Assembly: GCF_029871245.1 (NCBI RefSeq)
Contig: NZ_SSON01000075.1
Span: forward strand, 14,943-78,942
Direction: 5' to 3'
Source of the DNA: Pseudomonas sp. BN102
GTDB taxonomy: Bacteria > Pseudomonadota > Gammaproteobacteria > Pseudomonadales > Pseudomonadaceae
DNA: 64,000 bases
Shown: positions 37,533-47,361 of the stretch, in pieces
How the letters are laid out: each line of letters begins with the position of its first letter
Position numbering within the stretch: the first letter of the stretch is position 1
Made by a program: the position numbers and the translations under genes
The notes under the pieces: generated by a model
What the model saw: only the letters and a program-made list of their open reading frames with translations
Database searches by the model: none
Told to the model about the DNA's origin: nothing

Positions 37533-37808
37533 TTAGGCAGCAGCTTGACCGAGCGCCTTGATGTGGGCGTTCAGGCGGCTCTTGTGACGAGCAGCTTTGT
37601 TCTTGTGGATGATGCCTTTGTCGGCCATGCGGTCGATCACCGGTACAGCGGCGGTGAAAGCGGCTTGAGCCTTGGGCAGGTCTTTGGCGTCGATAGCCTT
37701 GACCACGTTCTTGATGTAGGTACGAACCATGGAGCGCAGGCTGGCGTTATGGCTACGACGCTTCTCAGCCTGTTTGGCGCGTTTTTTGGCAGAAGGTGTA
37801 TTGGCCAC
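37533..37808 (-). CDS. rpsT: 30S ribosomal protein S20
   Basis: A 91-residue basic helical protein binding 16S rRNA. It begins with [20 protein letters not shown] after initiation at GTG 37808, the standard S20 start; GAGGAG lies 8 bases upstream. The C-terminal [18 protein letters not shown] is conserved. A non-ATG start is common in rpsT and lowers initiation, which fits its known autoregulation in E. coli. It is divergent from murJ. Confidence 0.98.
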   Translation of the reverse strand: MANTPSAKKRAKQAEKRRSHNASLRSMVRTYIKNVVKAIDAKDLPKAQAAFTAAVPVIDRMADKGIIHKNKAARHKSRLNAHIKALGQAAA

Positions 37809-37853
37809 CGTCAAGCTCCTCGAAACTGGGGGATACATTCAAATAAGGCCGCG

Positions 37854-37883
37854 AATCTTGCCTACCCGTCCGATCCTTGTCAA
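37854..37883 (-). promoter_or_regulatory. Predicted sigma-70 promoter of rpsT
   Basis: On the minus strand TTGACA (37883-37878), 18-bp spacer, AAGATT (37859-37854), ending about 45 bases upstream of the GTG start. Confidence 0.6.
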
Positions 37884-38022
37884 GGGCAATCGGGAGGCCG
37901 CGGCGACGAGCGTGCATTCTCGCACAGGATGATTTATTCCCGCTCGGCCTCTACACTCGGCAGCCTTGACCGCCCGGCCCGTACAGCGTCGCCGGGTCGC
38001 GCGTTTCCTGTCCGGACCCCTT

Positions 38023-39558
38023 ATGAACCTGCTCAAGTCGCTGGCGGCCGTCAGCTCCATCACCATGCTTTCCCGCGTCCTGGGTTTTGTCCGCGACACC
38101 ATAGTTGCGCGCTACTTCGGCGCCGGCATGGCCACCGACGCCTTCTTCGTTGCTTTCAAGTTGCCCAACCTGCTGCGCCGGATCTTCGCCGAAGGCGCCT
38201 TCTCGCAAGCTTTCGTGCCCATCCTGGCCGAGTACAAGACCCAGCAGGGCGAGGAGGCGACCCGCACTTTCGTCGCCTATGTCTCGGGCCTGCTGACCCT
38301 GATCCTGGCACTGGTGACCCTGCTGGGCATCCTGGCCGCCCCCTGGGTGATCTGGGTAACCGCGCCGGGTTTCGCCAAGGAGCCCGAGAAGTTCGCCCTG
38401 ACTACCGACCTGCTGCGGGTGACCTTCCCCTATATCTTCCTGATCTCGCTGTCGTCCCTGGCGGGTGCCATCCTGAATACCTGGAACCGCTACTCGGTGC
38501 CGGCATTCGTGCCGACCCTGCTGAACGTCAGCATGATCGGCTTCGCGCTGTTCCTGATTCCCTATTTCGATCCGCCGATCATGGCGCTCGGCTGGGCGGT
38601 GCTGGCCGGCGGCCTGGCCCAGTTGCTCTACCAGCTGCCGTCGCTGAAGCGCATCGGCATGCTCGTGCTGCCGCGGCTGAACCTGCGCGATACGGGCGTC
38701 TGGCGGGTGCTGAAGCAGATGGGGCCGGCCATCTTCGGGGTTTCCGTCGGGCAGATTTCGCTGATCATCAACACTATCTTCGCTTCCTTCCTGGCGGCGG
38801 GCTCGGTGTCCTGGATGTATTACGCCGATCGCCTGATGGAGCTGCCTTCCGGCGTGCTGGGCGTTGCCCTGGGCACCATACTGCTGCCCTCCCTGGCCAA
38901 GACCTACGCCAGTGACGACCGCCATGCCTACTCGCAGCTGCTCGACTGGGGCCTGCGCCTGTGCTTCCTGCTGGTGCTGCCCTGCACCCTGGCCCTGGCA
39001 CTCCTGGCCGAACCCTTGACGGTGTCCCTCTTCCAGTACGGCAAGTTCAGCGCCAACGACGCGCTCATGACCCAGCGTGCGCTGATCGCCTACGCCGTCG
39101 GCCTGCTCGGGATCATCCTGGTGAAGGTGCTGGCTCCTGGGTTCTACGCGCGGCAGAACATCCGCACGCCGGTGCGCATCGCCATCTTCACCCTGGTGGC
39201 GACCCAGCTGATGAACCTCGCCTTCGTCTTCCCCCTGCGGCATGCCGGCCTGGCCCTGTCCATCAGCCTGGCCGCCTGCCTGAATGCCGGGCTGCTCTAC
39301 TGGCAGCTGCGCAAGCAGCAGCTGTTCCAGCCGCAGCCGGGCTGGGGCCGGTTCCTCGCCAAGCTGGTTCTGGCGGTGCTGGTGATGTGCGCCGTGCTGC
39401 TGGGTGTGATGTTCCTGATGCCGGCCTGGGAGCAGGGCGGCATGACCGAGCGGCTGCTGCGCCTGGGTGCGCTGGTAGGGGCGGGCGTAGTGGCCTATTT
39501 CGGCATGTTGGCGCTGCTGGGATTCCGCCCACGCGACTTCGCCCGGCGGGCCGTCTGA
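38023..39558 (+). CDS. murJ: Lipid II flippase MurJ
   Basis: A 511-residue MOP-superfamily inner-membrane protein with about 14 helices that moves lipid II across the membrane for peptidoglycan synthesis. Signature segments are [20 protein letters not shown] (residues ~15-35, with the essential Arg residues) and [19 protein letters not shown] (~50-70). ATG 38023 gives the canonical N-terminus [14 protein letters not shown] although its ribosome binding site is poor. It is upstream of ribF as in P. aeruginosa. Confidence 0.96.
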   Translation: MNLLKSLAAVSSITMLSRVLGFVRDTIVARYFGAGMATDAFFVAFKLPNLLRRIFAEGAFSQAFVPILAEYKTQQGEEATRTFVAYVSGLLTLILALVTLLGILAAPWVIWVTAPGFAKEPEKFALTTDLLRVTFPYIFLISLSSLAGAILNTWNRYSVPAFVPTLLNVSMIGFALFLIPYFDPPIMALGWAVLAGGLAQLLYQLPSLKRIGMLVLPRLNLRDTGVWRVLKQMGPAIFGVSVGQISLIINTIFASFLAAGSVSWMYYADRLMELPSGVLGVALGTILLPSLAKTYASDDRHAYSQLLDWGLRLCFLLVLPCTLALALLAEPLTVSLFQYGKFSANDALMTQRALIAYAVGLLGIILVKVLAPGFYARQNIRTPVRIAIFTLVATQLMNLAFVFPLRHAGLALSISLAACLNAGLLYWQLRKQQLFQPQPGWGRFLAKLVLAVLVMCAVLLGVMFLMPAWEQGGMTERLLRLGALVGAGVVAYFGMLALLGFRPRDFARRAV

Positions 39559-39613
39559 TTCGCTGACGCCCATCCCGTGGCCACTTGTCGCACTGGCGGG
39601 CGTGTGCCGCCTG

Positions 39614-39640
39614 TTGTCCGGCGCCGGCTGTGCGTATAAT
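39614..39640 (+). promoter_or_regulatory. Candidate sigma-70 promoter of the ribF-ileS operon
   Basis: A perfect TATAAT at 39635-39640 with TTGTCC 15 bp upstream (39614-39619). The spacing is short of optimal, but TATAAT lies 28 bases before the ribF start. Confidence 0.5.
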
Positions 39641-39668
39641 CGACCACTTTGTGAACAAGACTTGTGCT

Positions 39669-40607
39669 ATGCAGCTGGTTCGAGGCCTACACAACCTGCG
39701 CCCCCAACATCGGGGCTGTGTCGCCACCATTGGCAATTTCGACGGCGTGCACCGCGGCCACCAGGCCATTCTCAAGCGGTTGCGCGAGCGTGCGGCTGAG
39801 CTGGGTTTGCCCAGTTGCGTGGTGATTTTCGAGCCGCAGCCGCGCGAATACTTCGGCCCGGATACAGCGCCTGTGCGCCTGACGCGCTTGCGCGACAAGC
39901 TCGAGCTGCTGGCGCGCGAGGGCGTGGACCGGGTGCTCTGCCTGGCTTTCAACCGCCGCCTGCGCGAGCTCAGCGCCGCGGAGTTCGTCCATGCGGTGCT
40001 GGTTGAAGGGCTGGGAGCGGCGCACCTGGAGATCGGCGACGATTTCCGCTTCGGTTGCGATCGTGCCGGCGATTTCGCCTTCCTCCTGCAGGCTGGCGAC
40101 GCCGAGGGCTTCAGCGTCGAAGCCGCGGCTACCGTGGAGCTGGATGGCCAGCGGGTCAGTAGCACGCGGGTGCGCCAGGCCCTGGCCGCGGGCGACTTCC
40201 CCCTCGCCGAGCGCCTGCTGGGCCGTCCCTTCACCATTACCGGCCGGGTGCTGCACGGTCAGAAGCTCGGCCGCCAGCTGGGCACCCCGACCGCGAACGT
40301 GCAGCTCAAGCGCCGCCGCGTCCCGCTCAACGGCGTGTACCTGGTGAGCGTGGAGCTGGACGACCAACAACTGCCTGGCGTCGCCAACATCGGCGTACGT
40401 CCCAGCGTCAAGGGCGACGGGCGCGCCCACCTGGAGGTCCACCTGCTGGACTATTCCGCCGACCTCTACGACCGGCGGATCAGCGTGACCTTCCACCACA
40501 AGCTGCGCGATGAGCAGCGTTTTGCCTCCCTGGAGGCGCTGAAGTCGGCGATCGATGCGGATGTCGCTGCCGCCCGTGCCTATTGGCAGGGTACTCAATC
40601 AAATTGA
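39669..40607 (+). CDS. ribF: Bifunctional riboflavin kinase / FAD synthetase
   Basis: A 312-residue enzyme making FMN and then FAD. The N-terminal nucleotidylyltransferase has GNFDGVHRGHQAIL (residues ~24-37) and SSTRVRQALAAGDF. The C-terminal flavokinase has LGTPTANVQL and GVANIGVRPSV. ATG 39669 (MQLVRGLHNLRPQ) fits the family; its Shine-Dalgarno is weak. The stop lies 15 bases before ileS. Confidence 0.97.
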   Translation: MQLVRGLHNLRPQHRGCVATIGNFDGVHRGHQAILKRLRERAAELGLPSCVVIFEPQPREYFGPDTAPVRLTRLRDKLELLAREGVDRVLCLAFNRRLRELSAAEFVHAVLVEGLGAAHLEIGDDFRFGCDRAGDFAFLLQAGDAEGFSVEAAATVELDGQRVSSTRVRQALAAGDFPLAERLLGRPFTITGRVLHGQKLGRQLGTPTANVQLKRRRVPLNGVYLVSVELDDQQLPGVANIGVRPSVKGDGRAHLEVHLLDYSADLYDRRISVTFHHKLRDEQRFASLEALKSAIDADVAAARAYWQGTQSN

Positions 40608-40622
40608 AGAGCCTGGACTGAA

Positions 40623-43457
40623 ATGACCGATTACAAAGCGACCCTCAACCTGCCGGACACGGCATTCCCGATGAAGGCCGGTCTGCCCCAGCGCGAACCG
40701 GAACTGCTGCAGCGCTGGAACAGTATCGACCTGTACAGCAAGCTGCGGCAGATCGGCGAAGGGCGCCCGAAGTTCGTCCTGCATGATGGCCCGCCCTACG
40801 CCAACGGCAGCATTCACATCGGTCACGCGGTCAACAAGATCCTCAAGGACATCATCGTTCGCTCCAAGACCCTGGCGGGCTTCGATGCCCCCTACGTTCC
40901 GGGCTGGGACTGCCACGGCCTGCCAATCGAGCACAAGGTCGAGACCACCCACGGCAAGAACCTGCCCGCGGACAAGACCCGCGAGCTGTGCCGCACCTAC
41001 GCCGCCGAGCAGATCGAGGGCCAGAAGGCCGACTTCATCCGCCTGGGCGTGCTGGGTGAGTGGGACAACCCCTACAAGACCATGGCTTTCGCCAACGAGG
41101 CCGGCGAGATCCGTGCCCTGGCCGAAATGGTCAAGCAGGGTTTCGTGTTCAAGGGCCTGAAGCCGGTGAACTGGTGCTTCGATTGCGGCTCGGCCCTGGC
41201 CGAGGCCGAAGTCGAGTACCAGGACAAGAAGTCCGACGCCATCGACGTCGCCTTCGCCGTGGAAGACGCCGACAAGCTGGCCGCCGCCTTCGGTCTGGCG
41301 AGCCTGGCCAAGCCGACCGCCATCGTCATCTGGACCACCACGCCCTGGACCATCCCGGCCAACCAGGCGCTCAACGTCCACCCCGAATTCAACTACGCGC
41401 TGGTGGATACCGGTGCGCGCATCCTGCTGCTGGCCGAAGAACTGGTGGAGTCGTGCCTGTCGCGCTACGGCCTGGAAGGCGAGGTCATCGCCACCGCCAA
41501 GGGCGAGGCGCTGGACCTGATCCGCTTCCGCCATCCCTTCTACGAGCGCCTCTCGCCGGTCTACCTGGCCGAGTACGTCGAACTGGGCGCCGGTACCGGT
41601 ATCGTCCACTCCGCGCCGGCTTACGGTGAGGATGACTTCCGTACCTGCAAGCAGCACGGCATGAGCAACGACGACATCCTCAGCCCGGTGCAGAGCAATG
41701 GCGTCTATGTCGAATCGCTGCCCTTCTTCGGCGGCCAGTTCATCTGGAAGGCCAACCCGGCCATCGTCGCCAAGCTGGAAGAAGTGGGCGCGCTGCTCAA
41801 GCACGAGAGCATCAGCCACAGCTACATGCACTGCTGGCGCCACAAGACCCCGCTGATCTACCGCGCCACCGCGCAGTGGTTCGTCGGCATGGACAAGCAG
41901 CCCGCCGCGGGTGCCACCCTGCGCGAGCGTGCGCTGGCCGCCATCGAGCGCACCGAATTCGTCCCGACCTGGGGCCAGGCGCGCCTGCAGGGCATGATCG
42001 CCGGCCGTCCCGACTGGTGCATCTCGCGCCAGCGCAACTGGGGCGTGCCGATTCCCTTCTTCCTGCACAAGGCCACCGGTGAGCTGCACCCGCGCACCGT
42101 CGAGCTGATGGAGCAGGTCGCCCAGCGCGTCGAGCAGGAAGGCATCGAGGCCTGGTTCAAGCTGGACGCCGCCGAACTGCTCGGCGACGAAGCCGGCCAG
42201 TACGACAAGATCAGCGATACCCTGGACGTCTGGTTCGACTCCGGCACCACCCACTGGCACGTGCTGCGCGGCTCCCACGCCGAGCTGGGGCACCCCAGCG
42301 GCCCGGCCGCCGACCTCTACCTGGAAGGCTCGGACCAGCACCGTGGCTGGTTCCACTCGTCCCTGCTGACCGGTTGCGCCATCGACGGCCATGCGCCGTA
42401 CCGCCAGCTGCTGACCCACGGTTTCACCGTGGACGAGAGCGGCCGCAAGATGTCCAAGTCCCTGGGCAACGTGATTGCCCCGCAGCAGGTCACCGACAGC
42501 CTGGGCGCCGACATCCTGCGCCTGTGGGTATCGGCGACCGACTATTCCGGCGAGATGGCTGTCTCCCAGCAGATCCTCCAGCGCAGCGCCGATGCCTACC
42601 GTCGAATCCGCAATACCGCGCGCTTCCTGCTGGCCAACCTGAACGGCTTCGAGCCGGCCAGGGACCTGCTGCCCGCCTCGGACATGCTGGCCCTGGACCG
42701 CTGGGCCGTGGACCGCGCCCTGCTGCTGCAGCGCGAGCTGGAAGAGGCCTATAGCGAGTACCGCTTCTGGAACGTCTACTCCAAGGTGCACAACTTCTGC
42801 GTGCAGGAGCTGGGCGGCTTCTACCTGGACATCATCAAGGACCGCCAGTACACCACCGCGGCCGACAGCGTGGCGCGCAAATCCTGCCAGACCGCGCTGT
42901 TCCACATCGCCGAGGCGCTGGTGCGCTGGGTCGCACCGATCCTGGCCTTCACCGCCGAGGAGATCTGGCAGTACCTGCCGGGCGAGCGGAACGAATCCGT
43001 CATGCTCAACACCTGGTACCAGGGCTTGGCCGAGCTGCCGGAAGGCACCGAACTGGATCGCGAGTTCTGGGAGCAGGTGATGGCCGTCAAGGCCTCGGTC
43101 AACAAGGAGCTGGAGAACCTGCGTAGCACCAAGGCCATCGGCGGCAACCTGCAGGCCGAGGTGACCCTGTTCGCCGAAGACGCCCTGGCTGCGCGCCTGG
43201 CCAAGCTGGGTAACGAACTGCGCTTCGTGCTGATCACTTCCGTCGCTGAAGTCCAGCCGCTGGCCAGCGCCCCGGCCGATGCCGTGGAAACCGACGTGGC
43301 CGGCCTCAAGCTGAAGATCCACAAGTCCGCCTTCACCAAGTGCGGCCGCTGCTGGCACCACCGCGCCGACGTCGGCCAGTTCGTGCAGCATCCGGAGCTG
43401 TGCAGCCGTTGCGTGGAGAACATCGATGGCGCTGGTGAGGTTCGTCATTATGCCTAA
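40623..43457 (+). CDS. ileS: Isoleucyl-tRNA synthetase
   Basis: A 944-residue class I aminoacyl-tRNA synthetase. HIGH motif [10 protein letters not shown] (~57-66), KMSKS motif [10 protein letters not shown] (~610), the editing domain with [13 protein letters not shown] (~240), and a C-terminal zinc site (CGRCWHH...CSRC, ~905-930) are all present. Its 3' end overlaps lspA by 8 bases, so translation is probably coupled. The length is normal for gamma-proteobacteria. Confidence 0.98.
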   Translation: MTDYKATLNLPDTAFPMKAGLPQREPELLQRWNSIDLYSKLRQIGEGRPKFVLHDGPPYANGSIHIGHAVNKILKDIIVRSKTLAGFDAPYVPGWDCHGLPIEHKVETTHGKNLPADKTRELCRTYAAEQIEGQKADFIRLGVLGEWDNPYKTMAFANEAGEIRALAEMVKQGFVFKGLKPVNWCFDCGSALAEAEVEYQDKKSDAIDVAFAVEDADKLAAAFGLASLAKPTAIVIWTTTPWTIPANQALNVHPEFNYALVDTGARILLLAEELVESCLSRYGLEGEVIATAKGEALDLIRFRHPFYERLSPVYLAEYVELGAGTGIVHSAPAYGEDDFRTCKQHGMSNDDILSPVQSNGVYVESLPFFGGQFIWKANPAIVAKLEEVGALLKHESISHSYMHCWRHKTPLIYRATAQWFVGMDKQPAAGATLRERALAAIERTEFVPTWGQARLQGMIAGRPDWCISRQRNWGVPIPFFLHKATGELHPRTVELMEQVAQRVEQEGIEAWFKLDAAELLGDEAGQYDKISDTLDVWFDSGTTHWHVLRGSHAELGHPSGPAADLYLEGSDQHRGWFHSSLLTGCAIDGHAPYRQLLTHGFTVDESGRKMSKSLGNVIAPQQVTDSLGADILRLWVSATDYSGEMAVSQQILQRSADAYRRIRNTARFLLANLNGFEPARDLLPASDMLALDRWAVDRALLLQRELEEAYSEYRFWNVYSKVHNFCVQELGGFYLDIIKDRQYTTAADSVARKSCQTALFHIAEALVRWVAPILAFTAEEIWQYLPGERNESVMLNTWYQGLAELPEGTELDREFWEQVMAVKASVNKELENLRSTKAIGGNLQAEVTLFAEDALAARLAKLGNELRFVLITSVAEVQPLASAPADAVETDVAGLKLKIHKSAFTKCGRCWHHRADVGQFVQHPELCSRCVENIDGAGEVRHYA

Positions 43458-43953
43458 GGGATACGGCCGCCTCGGCTGGCTCTGGCTGACCGTACTGGTG
43501 TTCGTGGTGGACCAGGCGAGTAAGTGGTTCTTCGAGACCGAGCTCAGTCTCTACCAGCGGATCGTGGTCATTCCCGACCTCTTCAGCTGGACCCTGGCCT
43601 ACAACACCGGCGCGGCCTTCAGCTTCCTCGCCGACAGCTCCGGCTGGCAGCGCTGGCTGTTCGCCCTGATCGCCATCGTGGTCAGCGCCGTGCTGGTGGT
43701 CTGGCTCAAGCGCCTCAAGCCCGGCGAGACCTGGCTGGCCATCGCCCTGGCCCTGGTGCTGGGCGGTGCGCTGGGCAACCTGTACGACCGCATCGTGCTC
43801 GGCCATGTGGTCGACTTCATCCTGGTGCACTGGCAGGACCGTTGGCGCTTCCCGGCATTCAATGTGGCCGACAGCGCCATCACAGTCGGCGCAATCATGC
43901 TGGCGCTGGACATGTTCAAATCGAAGAAATCCGGAGAAACCGCCCATGACTGA
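43450..43953 (+). CDS. lspA: Lipoprotein signal peptidase II
   Basis: A 167-residue inner-membrane aspartyl protease that cuts prolipoproteins before the lipidated Cys. Four helices are visible. The two catalytic Asp motifs are [16 protein letters not shown] and [14 protein letters not shown] 43450 lies inside the end of ileS; the longer in-frame reading from 43426 is less likely because it lacks a site. Its stop overlaps fkpB by 8 bases. Confidence 0.97.
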   Translation: MPKGYGRLGWLWLTVLVFVVDQASKWFFETELSLYQRIVVIPDLFSWTLAYNTGAAFSFLADSSGWQRWLFALIAIVVSAVLVVWLKRLKPGETWLAIALALVLGGALGNLYDRIVLGHVVDFILVHWQDRWRFPAFNVADSAITVGAIMLALDMFKSKKSGETAHD

Positions 43954-44383
43954 ACATCGCATAGGGCCGGACATGCAGGTCACCCTGCATTTCGCCATCA
44001 AGCTCGACAATGGCGATGTGGTCGACAGCACCTTCGAGAAGCAACCCGCCACCTTCAAGGTGGGCGACGGCAACCTGCTGCCGGGCTTCGAGAGCGTGCT
44101 CTTCGGCCTCAAGGCCGGCGACAAGCGCGTGCTGGCGATCGAGCCCGAGCAGGGCTTCGGCCAGCCCAACCCGCAGAACGTGCAGGTGATGCCCCGCGGC
44201 AACTTCCAGGACATGGAACTCTCCGAAGGCCTGCTGATCATCTTCAATGACGCGGCCAACGCCGAGTTGCCCGGGGTGGTCAAGTTCGTCGATGACAGCC
44301 ACGTGACCATCGACTTCAACCACCCGCTGGCCGGCAAGCCGCTGTCCTTCGAAGTGGAGATCCTGTCGGTCCGCCCCGTCTGA
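43946..44383 (+). CDS. fkpB: SlpA-type FKBP peptidyl-prolyl isomerase
   Basis: A 145-residue FKBP with the insert-in-flap domain of the SlyD/SlpA group. FKBP motifs: [40 protein letters not shown], and the insert [19 protein letters not shown]. There is no His-rich metal tail, so it is SlpA/FkpB rather than SlyD. ATG 43946 has GGAG at 9 bases and overlaps lspA. The position between lspA and ispH is standard. Confidence 0.95.
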   Translation: MTEHRIGPDMQVTLHFAIKLDNGDVVDSTFEKQPATFKVGDGNLLPGFESVLFGLKAGDKRVLAIEPEQGFGQPNPQNVQVMPRGNFQDMELSEGLLIIFNDAANAELPGVVKFVDDSHVTIDFNHPLAGKPLSFEVEILSVRPV

Positions 44384-44397
44384 AGGGGCGGGCAACT

Positions 44398-44437
44398 GTA
44401 GGAGCGAGGGGGACGCCGAGTTCTTGCTCGCGAATGG
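44398..44437. repeat. Degenerate REP copy
   Basis: TGTAGGAGCGAGG...CTTGCTCGCGAATG between fkpB and ispH resembles one arm of the GAGCGAGC REP family with an insertion in the middle. It lies inside an apparent operon. Confidence 0.55.
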
Positions 44438-44475
44438 GCAATTCCCGGCCGCGACGGCTGTACGAGGTAACCAGC

Positions 44476-45423
44476 ATGCAAATCAAACTCGCCAACCCCC
44501 GTGGCTTCTGCGCCGGCGTCGACCGCGCCATCGAGATCGTCAACCGCGCCCTCGAGGTGTTTGGCCCGCCGATCTATGTGCGCCATGAAGTGGTGCACAA
44601 CAAGTTCGTGGTCGAAGACCTGCGCGCCCGCGGCGCCGTGTTCGTCGAAGAGCTGGACCAGGTGCCGGACAACGTCATCGTCATCTTCAGCGCCCACGGC
44701 GTTTCCCAGGCCGTGCGCCAGGAGGCCGCGCGCCGCGGTCTCAAGGTGTTCGACGCCACCTGCCCGCTGGTGACCAAGGTGCACATGGAAGTCGCGCGCT
44801 ACAGCCGTGACGGCCGCGAATGCATCCTCATCGGCCATGCCGGGCACCCGGAAGTCGAAGGGACCATGGGCCAATACGACGCCAGCAACGGCGGTGCCAT
44901 CTACCTGGTGGAAGACGAGGAAGACGTCGCCCGTCTGGTGGTGCGCAACCCCGAGGCCCTGTCCTTCGTCACCCAGACCACCCTGTCGATGGACGACACC
45001 AGCCGCGTCATCGACGCACTGCGCGCCAAATTCCCCAGCATCGGCGGCCCGCGCAAGGACGACATCTGCTACGCCACCCAGAACCGCCAGGACGCGGTCA
45101 AGCAATTGGCCGGCGAAAGCGACGTGGTCCTGGTGGTCGGCAGCCCCAACAGCTCCAACTCCAACCGCCTGCGCGAACTGGCCGAACGCATGAACACCCC
45201 CGCCTACCTGATCGACGGTGCCGAGGACCTCAAGCGCGAGTGGTTCGACAAGGCGCAGAAGGTCGGCATCACCGCCGGCGCATCGGCTCCCGAAGTGCTG
45301 GTGCAGGGTGTGATCGAGAAGCTCAGGGAGTGGGGCGCCGAAGTCGCGGTCGAGCTGGATGGTCGTCCGGAGAATGTGACTTTCTCCATGCCGAAGGAAT
45401 TGCGGGTAGTCAACGTCGGCTGA
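44476..45423 (+). CDS. ispH: 4-hydroxy-3-methylbut-2-enyl diphosphate reductase
   Basis: A 315-residue Fe-S enzyme performing the last MEP-pathway step, giving IPP and DMAPP. The three cluster ligands are C12 (GFCAGV), C96 (DATCPLV) and C198 (DDICYAT), at the same positions as in E. coli within one residue. Substrate-binding [13 protein letters not shown] and SSNSNRL are intact. ATG 44476 is preceded by GAGGTAACC. It closes the ribF-ileS-lspA-fkpB-ispH run. Confidence 0.97.
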   Translation: MQIKLANPRGFCAGVDRAIEIVNRALEVFGPPIYVRHEVVHNKFVVEDLRARGAVFVEELDQVPDNVIVIFSAHGVSQAVRQEAARRGLKVFDATCPLVTKVHMEVARYSRDGRECILIGHAGHPEVEGTMGQYDASNGGAIYLVEDEEDVARLVVRNPEALSFVTQTTLSMDDTSRVIDALRAKFPSIGGPRKDDICYATQNRQDAVKQLAGESDVVLVVGSPNSSNSNRLRELAERMNTPAYLIDGAEDLKREWFDKAQKVGITAGASAPEVLVQGVIEKLREWGAEVAVELDGRPENVTFSMPKELRVVNVG

Positions 45424-45440
45424 CATTCCCCTTCAGGCCA

Positions 45441-45956
45441 TCAACATGGGCCGGGTTGTTCTTTGGTACGACGCACCCGGCCTGTAGCACTGATCACCAA
45501 TTTTCGGACGGCCAGCTTGCCGTTGGCATGGCAGAGCACCAAGGTTCCAGCCTGAAAAGCGCCGCTGGGCATTGATGTCCGCCCTGTCGGCATATAACGC
45601 ACAAAGCGCCGCACGGGCCCGTTCCCCTTGATGATCAGCCCGTCAGGCTGCGGGCCAACCTCAGCCAACACCTGCTCACCTTCGTCCCACCTGGCGTTGT
45701 TGTTCTGATCGGCGTAAACACGCCATCCTGCGGACCAATTCTCGCCCTGGTTGTCGACCAGAACCGGGACCCTCCTGGTGACCGAAGCTTGTCTCGCCTG
45801 GTTGAAACTGACGAAGAGCGCGTGGCTTGCCGTGCTCAGTTGGTAGGACCGTATGAAGTCCGTCATTGCTGGCACGCCAAGGCTGATGAGTAGTGTGATG
45901 AGCGTCAGCACAACCAGCGCTTCGATGAGCGTGAAACCGCGAGGGATTCCAGCCAT
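45441..45956 (-). CDS. GspH/FimT family type IV pseudopilin
   Basis: A 171-residue prepilin. The leader MAGIPRG is followed by FTLIEALVVLTLITLLISLG, with Gly at -1 and Glu at +5 for PilD processing, and then a GspH domain with WSAGWRVYADQNNNARWDEGE. It is FimT-like. It is convergent with ispH (17 bases between stops) and divergent from the first minor-pilin operon. P. aeruginosa has a fimT next to its fimU operon, but on the same strand (recalled). Confidence 0.88.
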   Translation of the reverse strand: MAGIPRGFTLIEALVVLTLITLLISLGVPAMTDFIRSYQLSTASHALFVSFNQARQASVTRRVPVLVDNQGENWSAGWRVYADQNNNARWDEGEQVLAEVGPQPDGLIIKGNGPVRRFVRYMPTGRTSMPSGAFQAGTLVLCHANGKLAVRKLVISATGRVRRTKEQPGPC

Positions 45957-46309
45957 GGCATCCGTGCTCTCCTGGCGTGAACGAGTGGGCGACCTGTCGT
46001 CGGTGGTCTTGGCCCGCCCGTCGCCGATGAAAGGACGTCAGTCGGAACCGACCTATAAGCTTCTGGAATTGAAGGATTTTCTCAATGTCGCCCGATCTTT
46101 GAGGTAACGAAGAAATCTCCGGAATTTGGCGGCAGGTCACTTTGTAGCCTGTAGGAAAGGCGCATCCTATATGCGCGATTGTGCTAAGGCTTAACGCGGC
46201 CCAGTTGTTTCGCGTGGGGTCTGTCGAGTTGTCGGGTGCCAGAGACGAGGCAGGCCCGACCAAGGCTGTTGTTGGTGTGGAAGTTGCGGCAGCAGTTGGA
46301 GGGTGGAGA
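45957..46309. promoter_or_regulatory. Divergent promoter region upstream of minor-pilin operon 1
   Basis: About 350 bases with no supported gene between the FimT-like gene and the 26-codon ORF. The part around 46070-46180 is A+T-richer and probably holds promoters in both directions. No AlgR box, sigma-54 promoter or Vfr site was recognised. An ORF from 46181 runs in frame into the short ORF below but has no ribosome binding site. Confidence 0.4.
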
Positions 46310-46390
46310 ATGAGCGAGTTGAAAGGATCTCAACTGATGTCGAGGGCCGCGAAGCTGAATCCGGCATTCCTCCGGTCGTACAACCAATAA
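46310..46390 (+). CDS. Putative 26-residue leader peptide of minor-pilin operon 1
   Basis: ATG 46310 is preceded by GGAGGG at 7 bases, the best ribosome binding site in the region. The ORF reads MSELKGSQLMSRAAKLNPAF then LRSYNQ and stops 10 bases before the GTG of the first pilE-like gene. It is basic and has no membrane segment. It could be a regulatory leader peptide or a chance ORF; nothing in its sequence was recognised. Confidence 0.4.
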   Translation: MSELKGSQLMSRAAKLNPAFLRSYNQ

Positions 46391-46399
46391 GGTGACCCC

Positions 46400-46783
46400 G
46401 TGGGCAGAACGAAACAGGGTGGTTTTACCCTCATAGAACTCATGATTGCGGTCGCGATCGTTGGCATCCTGGCTGCAATCGCCTATCCCAGTTACCAGCA
46501 ATATGTGATTCGCGGGAACCGGGCTGCGGCCCAGGCGCAGATGATGGATATCGCCAACCGCCAGCAGCAGTATCTCCTGGCCAATCGTACCTATGCGACC
46601 AAGGAGCAACTTGGATACAGCCTGGAGAGTGATCTGGTCGGCAGGTACACCGATAGCGTCACTCTTGGCACTGGTGCCGTTCCCACCTTCACCATCACCT
46701 TTACCGCGACCGGCTCGCAGTCGAGCGATGGCAACCTGACCCTCAACAATGAAGGGGTCAAGACCCCGGCGGCGAAGTGGTAG
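46400..46783 (+). CDS. pilE: PilE-like type IV minor pilin, operon 1
   Basis: A 127-residue prepilin starting at GTG 46400 with AAGGTGA upstream. Leader MGRTKQGG is followed by [20 protein letters not shown], with Gly(-1) and Glu(+5). The body has the PilE pattern [20 protein letters not shown] and ends GVKTPAAKW, the typical C-terminus of environmental PilE proteins without a C-terminal cysteine pair. It is the first gene of the cluster, unlike the terminal pilE of the second cluster. Confidence 0.88.
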   Translation: MGRTKQGGFTLIELMIAVAIVGILAAIAYPSYQQYVIRGNRAAAQAQMMDIANRQQQYLLANRTYATKEQLGYSLESDLVGRYTDSVTLGTGAVPTFTITFTATGSQSSDGNLTLNNEGVKTPAAKW

Positions 46784-46788
46784 GTGCG

Positions 46789-47361
46789 ATGAGATCGTTT
46801 TCGTCCTTGAACCCACAGCGTGGCCTGACCCTCATCGAGGTACTGGTCACTATCCTCATCCTTTCCATAGGGTTGCTTGGTATGGCGGGCCTGCAGGCGC
46901 GGCTTCAGCAGTCCGAGATGGAAGCCTATCAGCGTGCCCAAGCGTTGCTGCTGCTCGATGACATGGCCAATCGCATCGCCGCTAATCGCAACGTGGCCTC
47001 GACTTACGTCACCGGAACGAGTAGCCCGCTGGGAGCCGCAATGACCTGTGCAACCGTGACCGGAACCTCCTCACGGCGCGACCGGGACATCAGCGAATGG
47101 TGCAACACTTTGCAAGGCGCGGCGGAAACGTCCGGCACGAGCAAGGTCGGCGCCATGGTCGGAGCGCGTGGTTGTGTGCAGTCACTCGGCAGCAGCCAGT
47201 ACATGGTCACCGTGGCCTGGCAGGGGATGACGCCGATTTCGGCTCCACCGGCAGGGGTGGCGTGCGGGGCCAACAGCTACAACGGCGCGACCGGGGCCGT
47301 CTGCCAGAACGATCTCTGCCGTCGTGTGGTAACCACCATAGTGCGTGTCGCGAACCTATGA
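46789..47361 (+). CDS. pilV: PilV-like type IV minor pilin, operon 1
   Basis: A 190-residue prepilin with leader MRSFSSLNPQRG before LTLIEVLVTILILSIGLLGM, the PilV/GspI signature. Longer than the PilV of operon 2 (145 residues); the extra sequence has several Cys (MTCATV, EWCNTL, RGCVQS, VACGAN, VCQNDLC). ATG 46789 is chosen over GTG 46777. It ends with a 4-base overlap with pilW. Minor pilins form the tip complex that primes pilus assembly and carries PilY1. Confidence 0.87.
   Translation: MRSFSSLNPQRGLTLIEVLVTILILSIGLLGMAGLQARLQQSEMEAYQRAQALLLLDDMANRIAANRNVASTYVTGTSSPLGAAMTCATVTGTSSRRDRDISEWCNTLQGAAETSGTSKVGAMVGARGCVQSLGSSQYMVTVAWQGMTPISAPPAGVACGANSYNGATGAVCQNDLCRRVVTTIVRVANL

Noticed and set aside
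40599-43448. 949-codon minus-strand ORF opposite ileS
   Set aside because: Antisense shadow of ileS with no recognisable domain.
46181-46309. Upstream extension of the short leader ORF to 69 codons
   Set aside because: No ribosome binding site at 46181, while GGAGGG sits just before the internal ATG at 46310.
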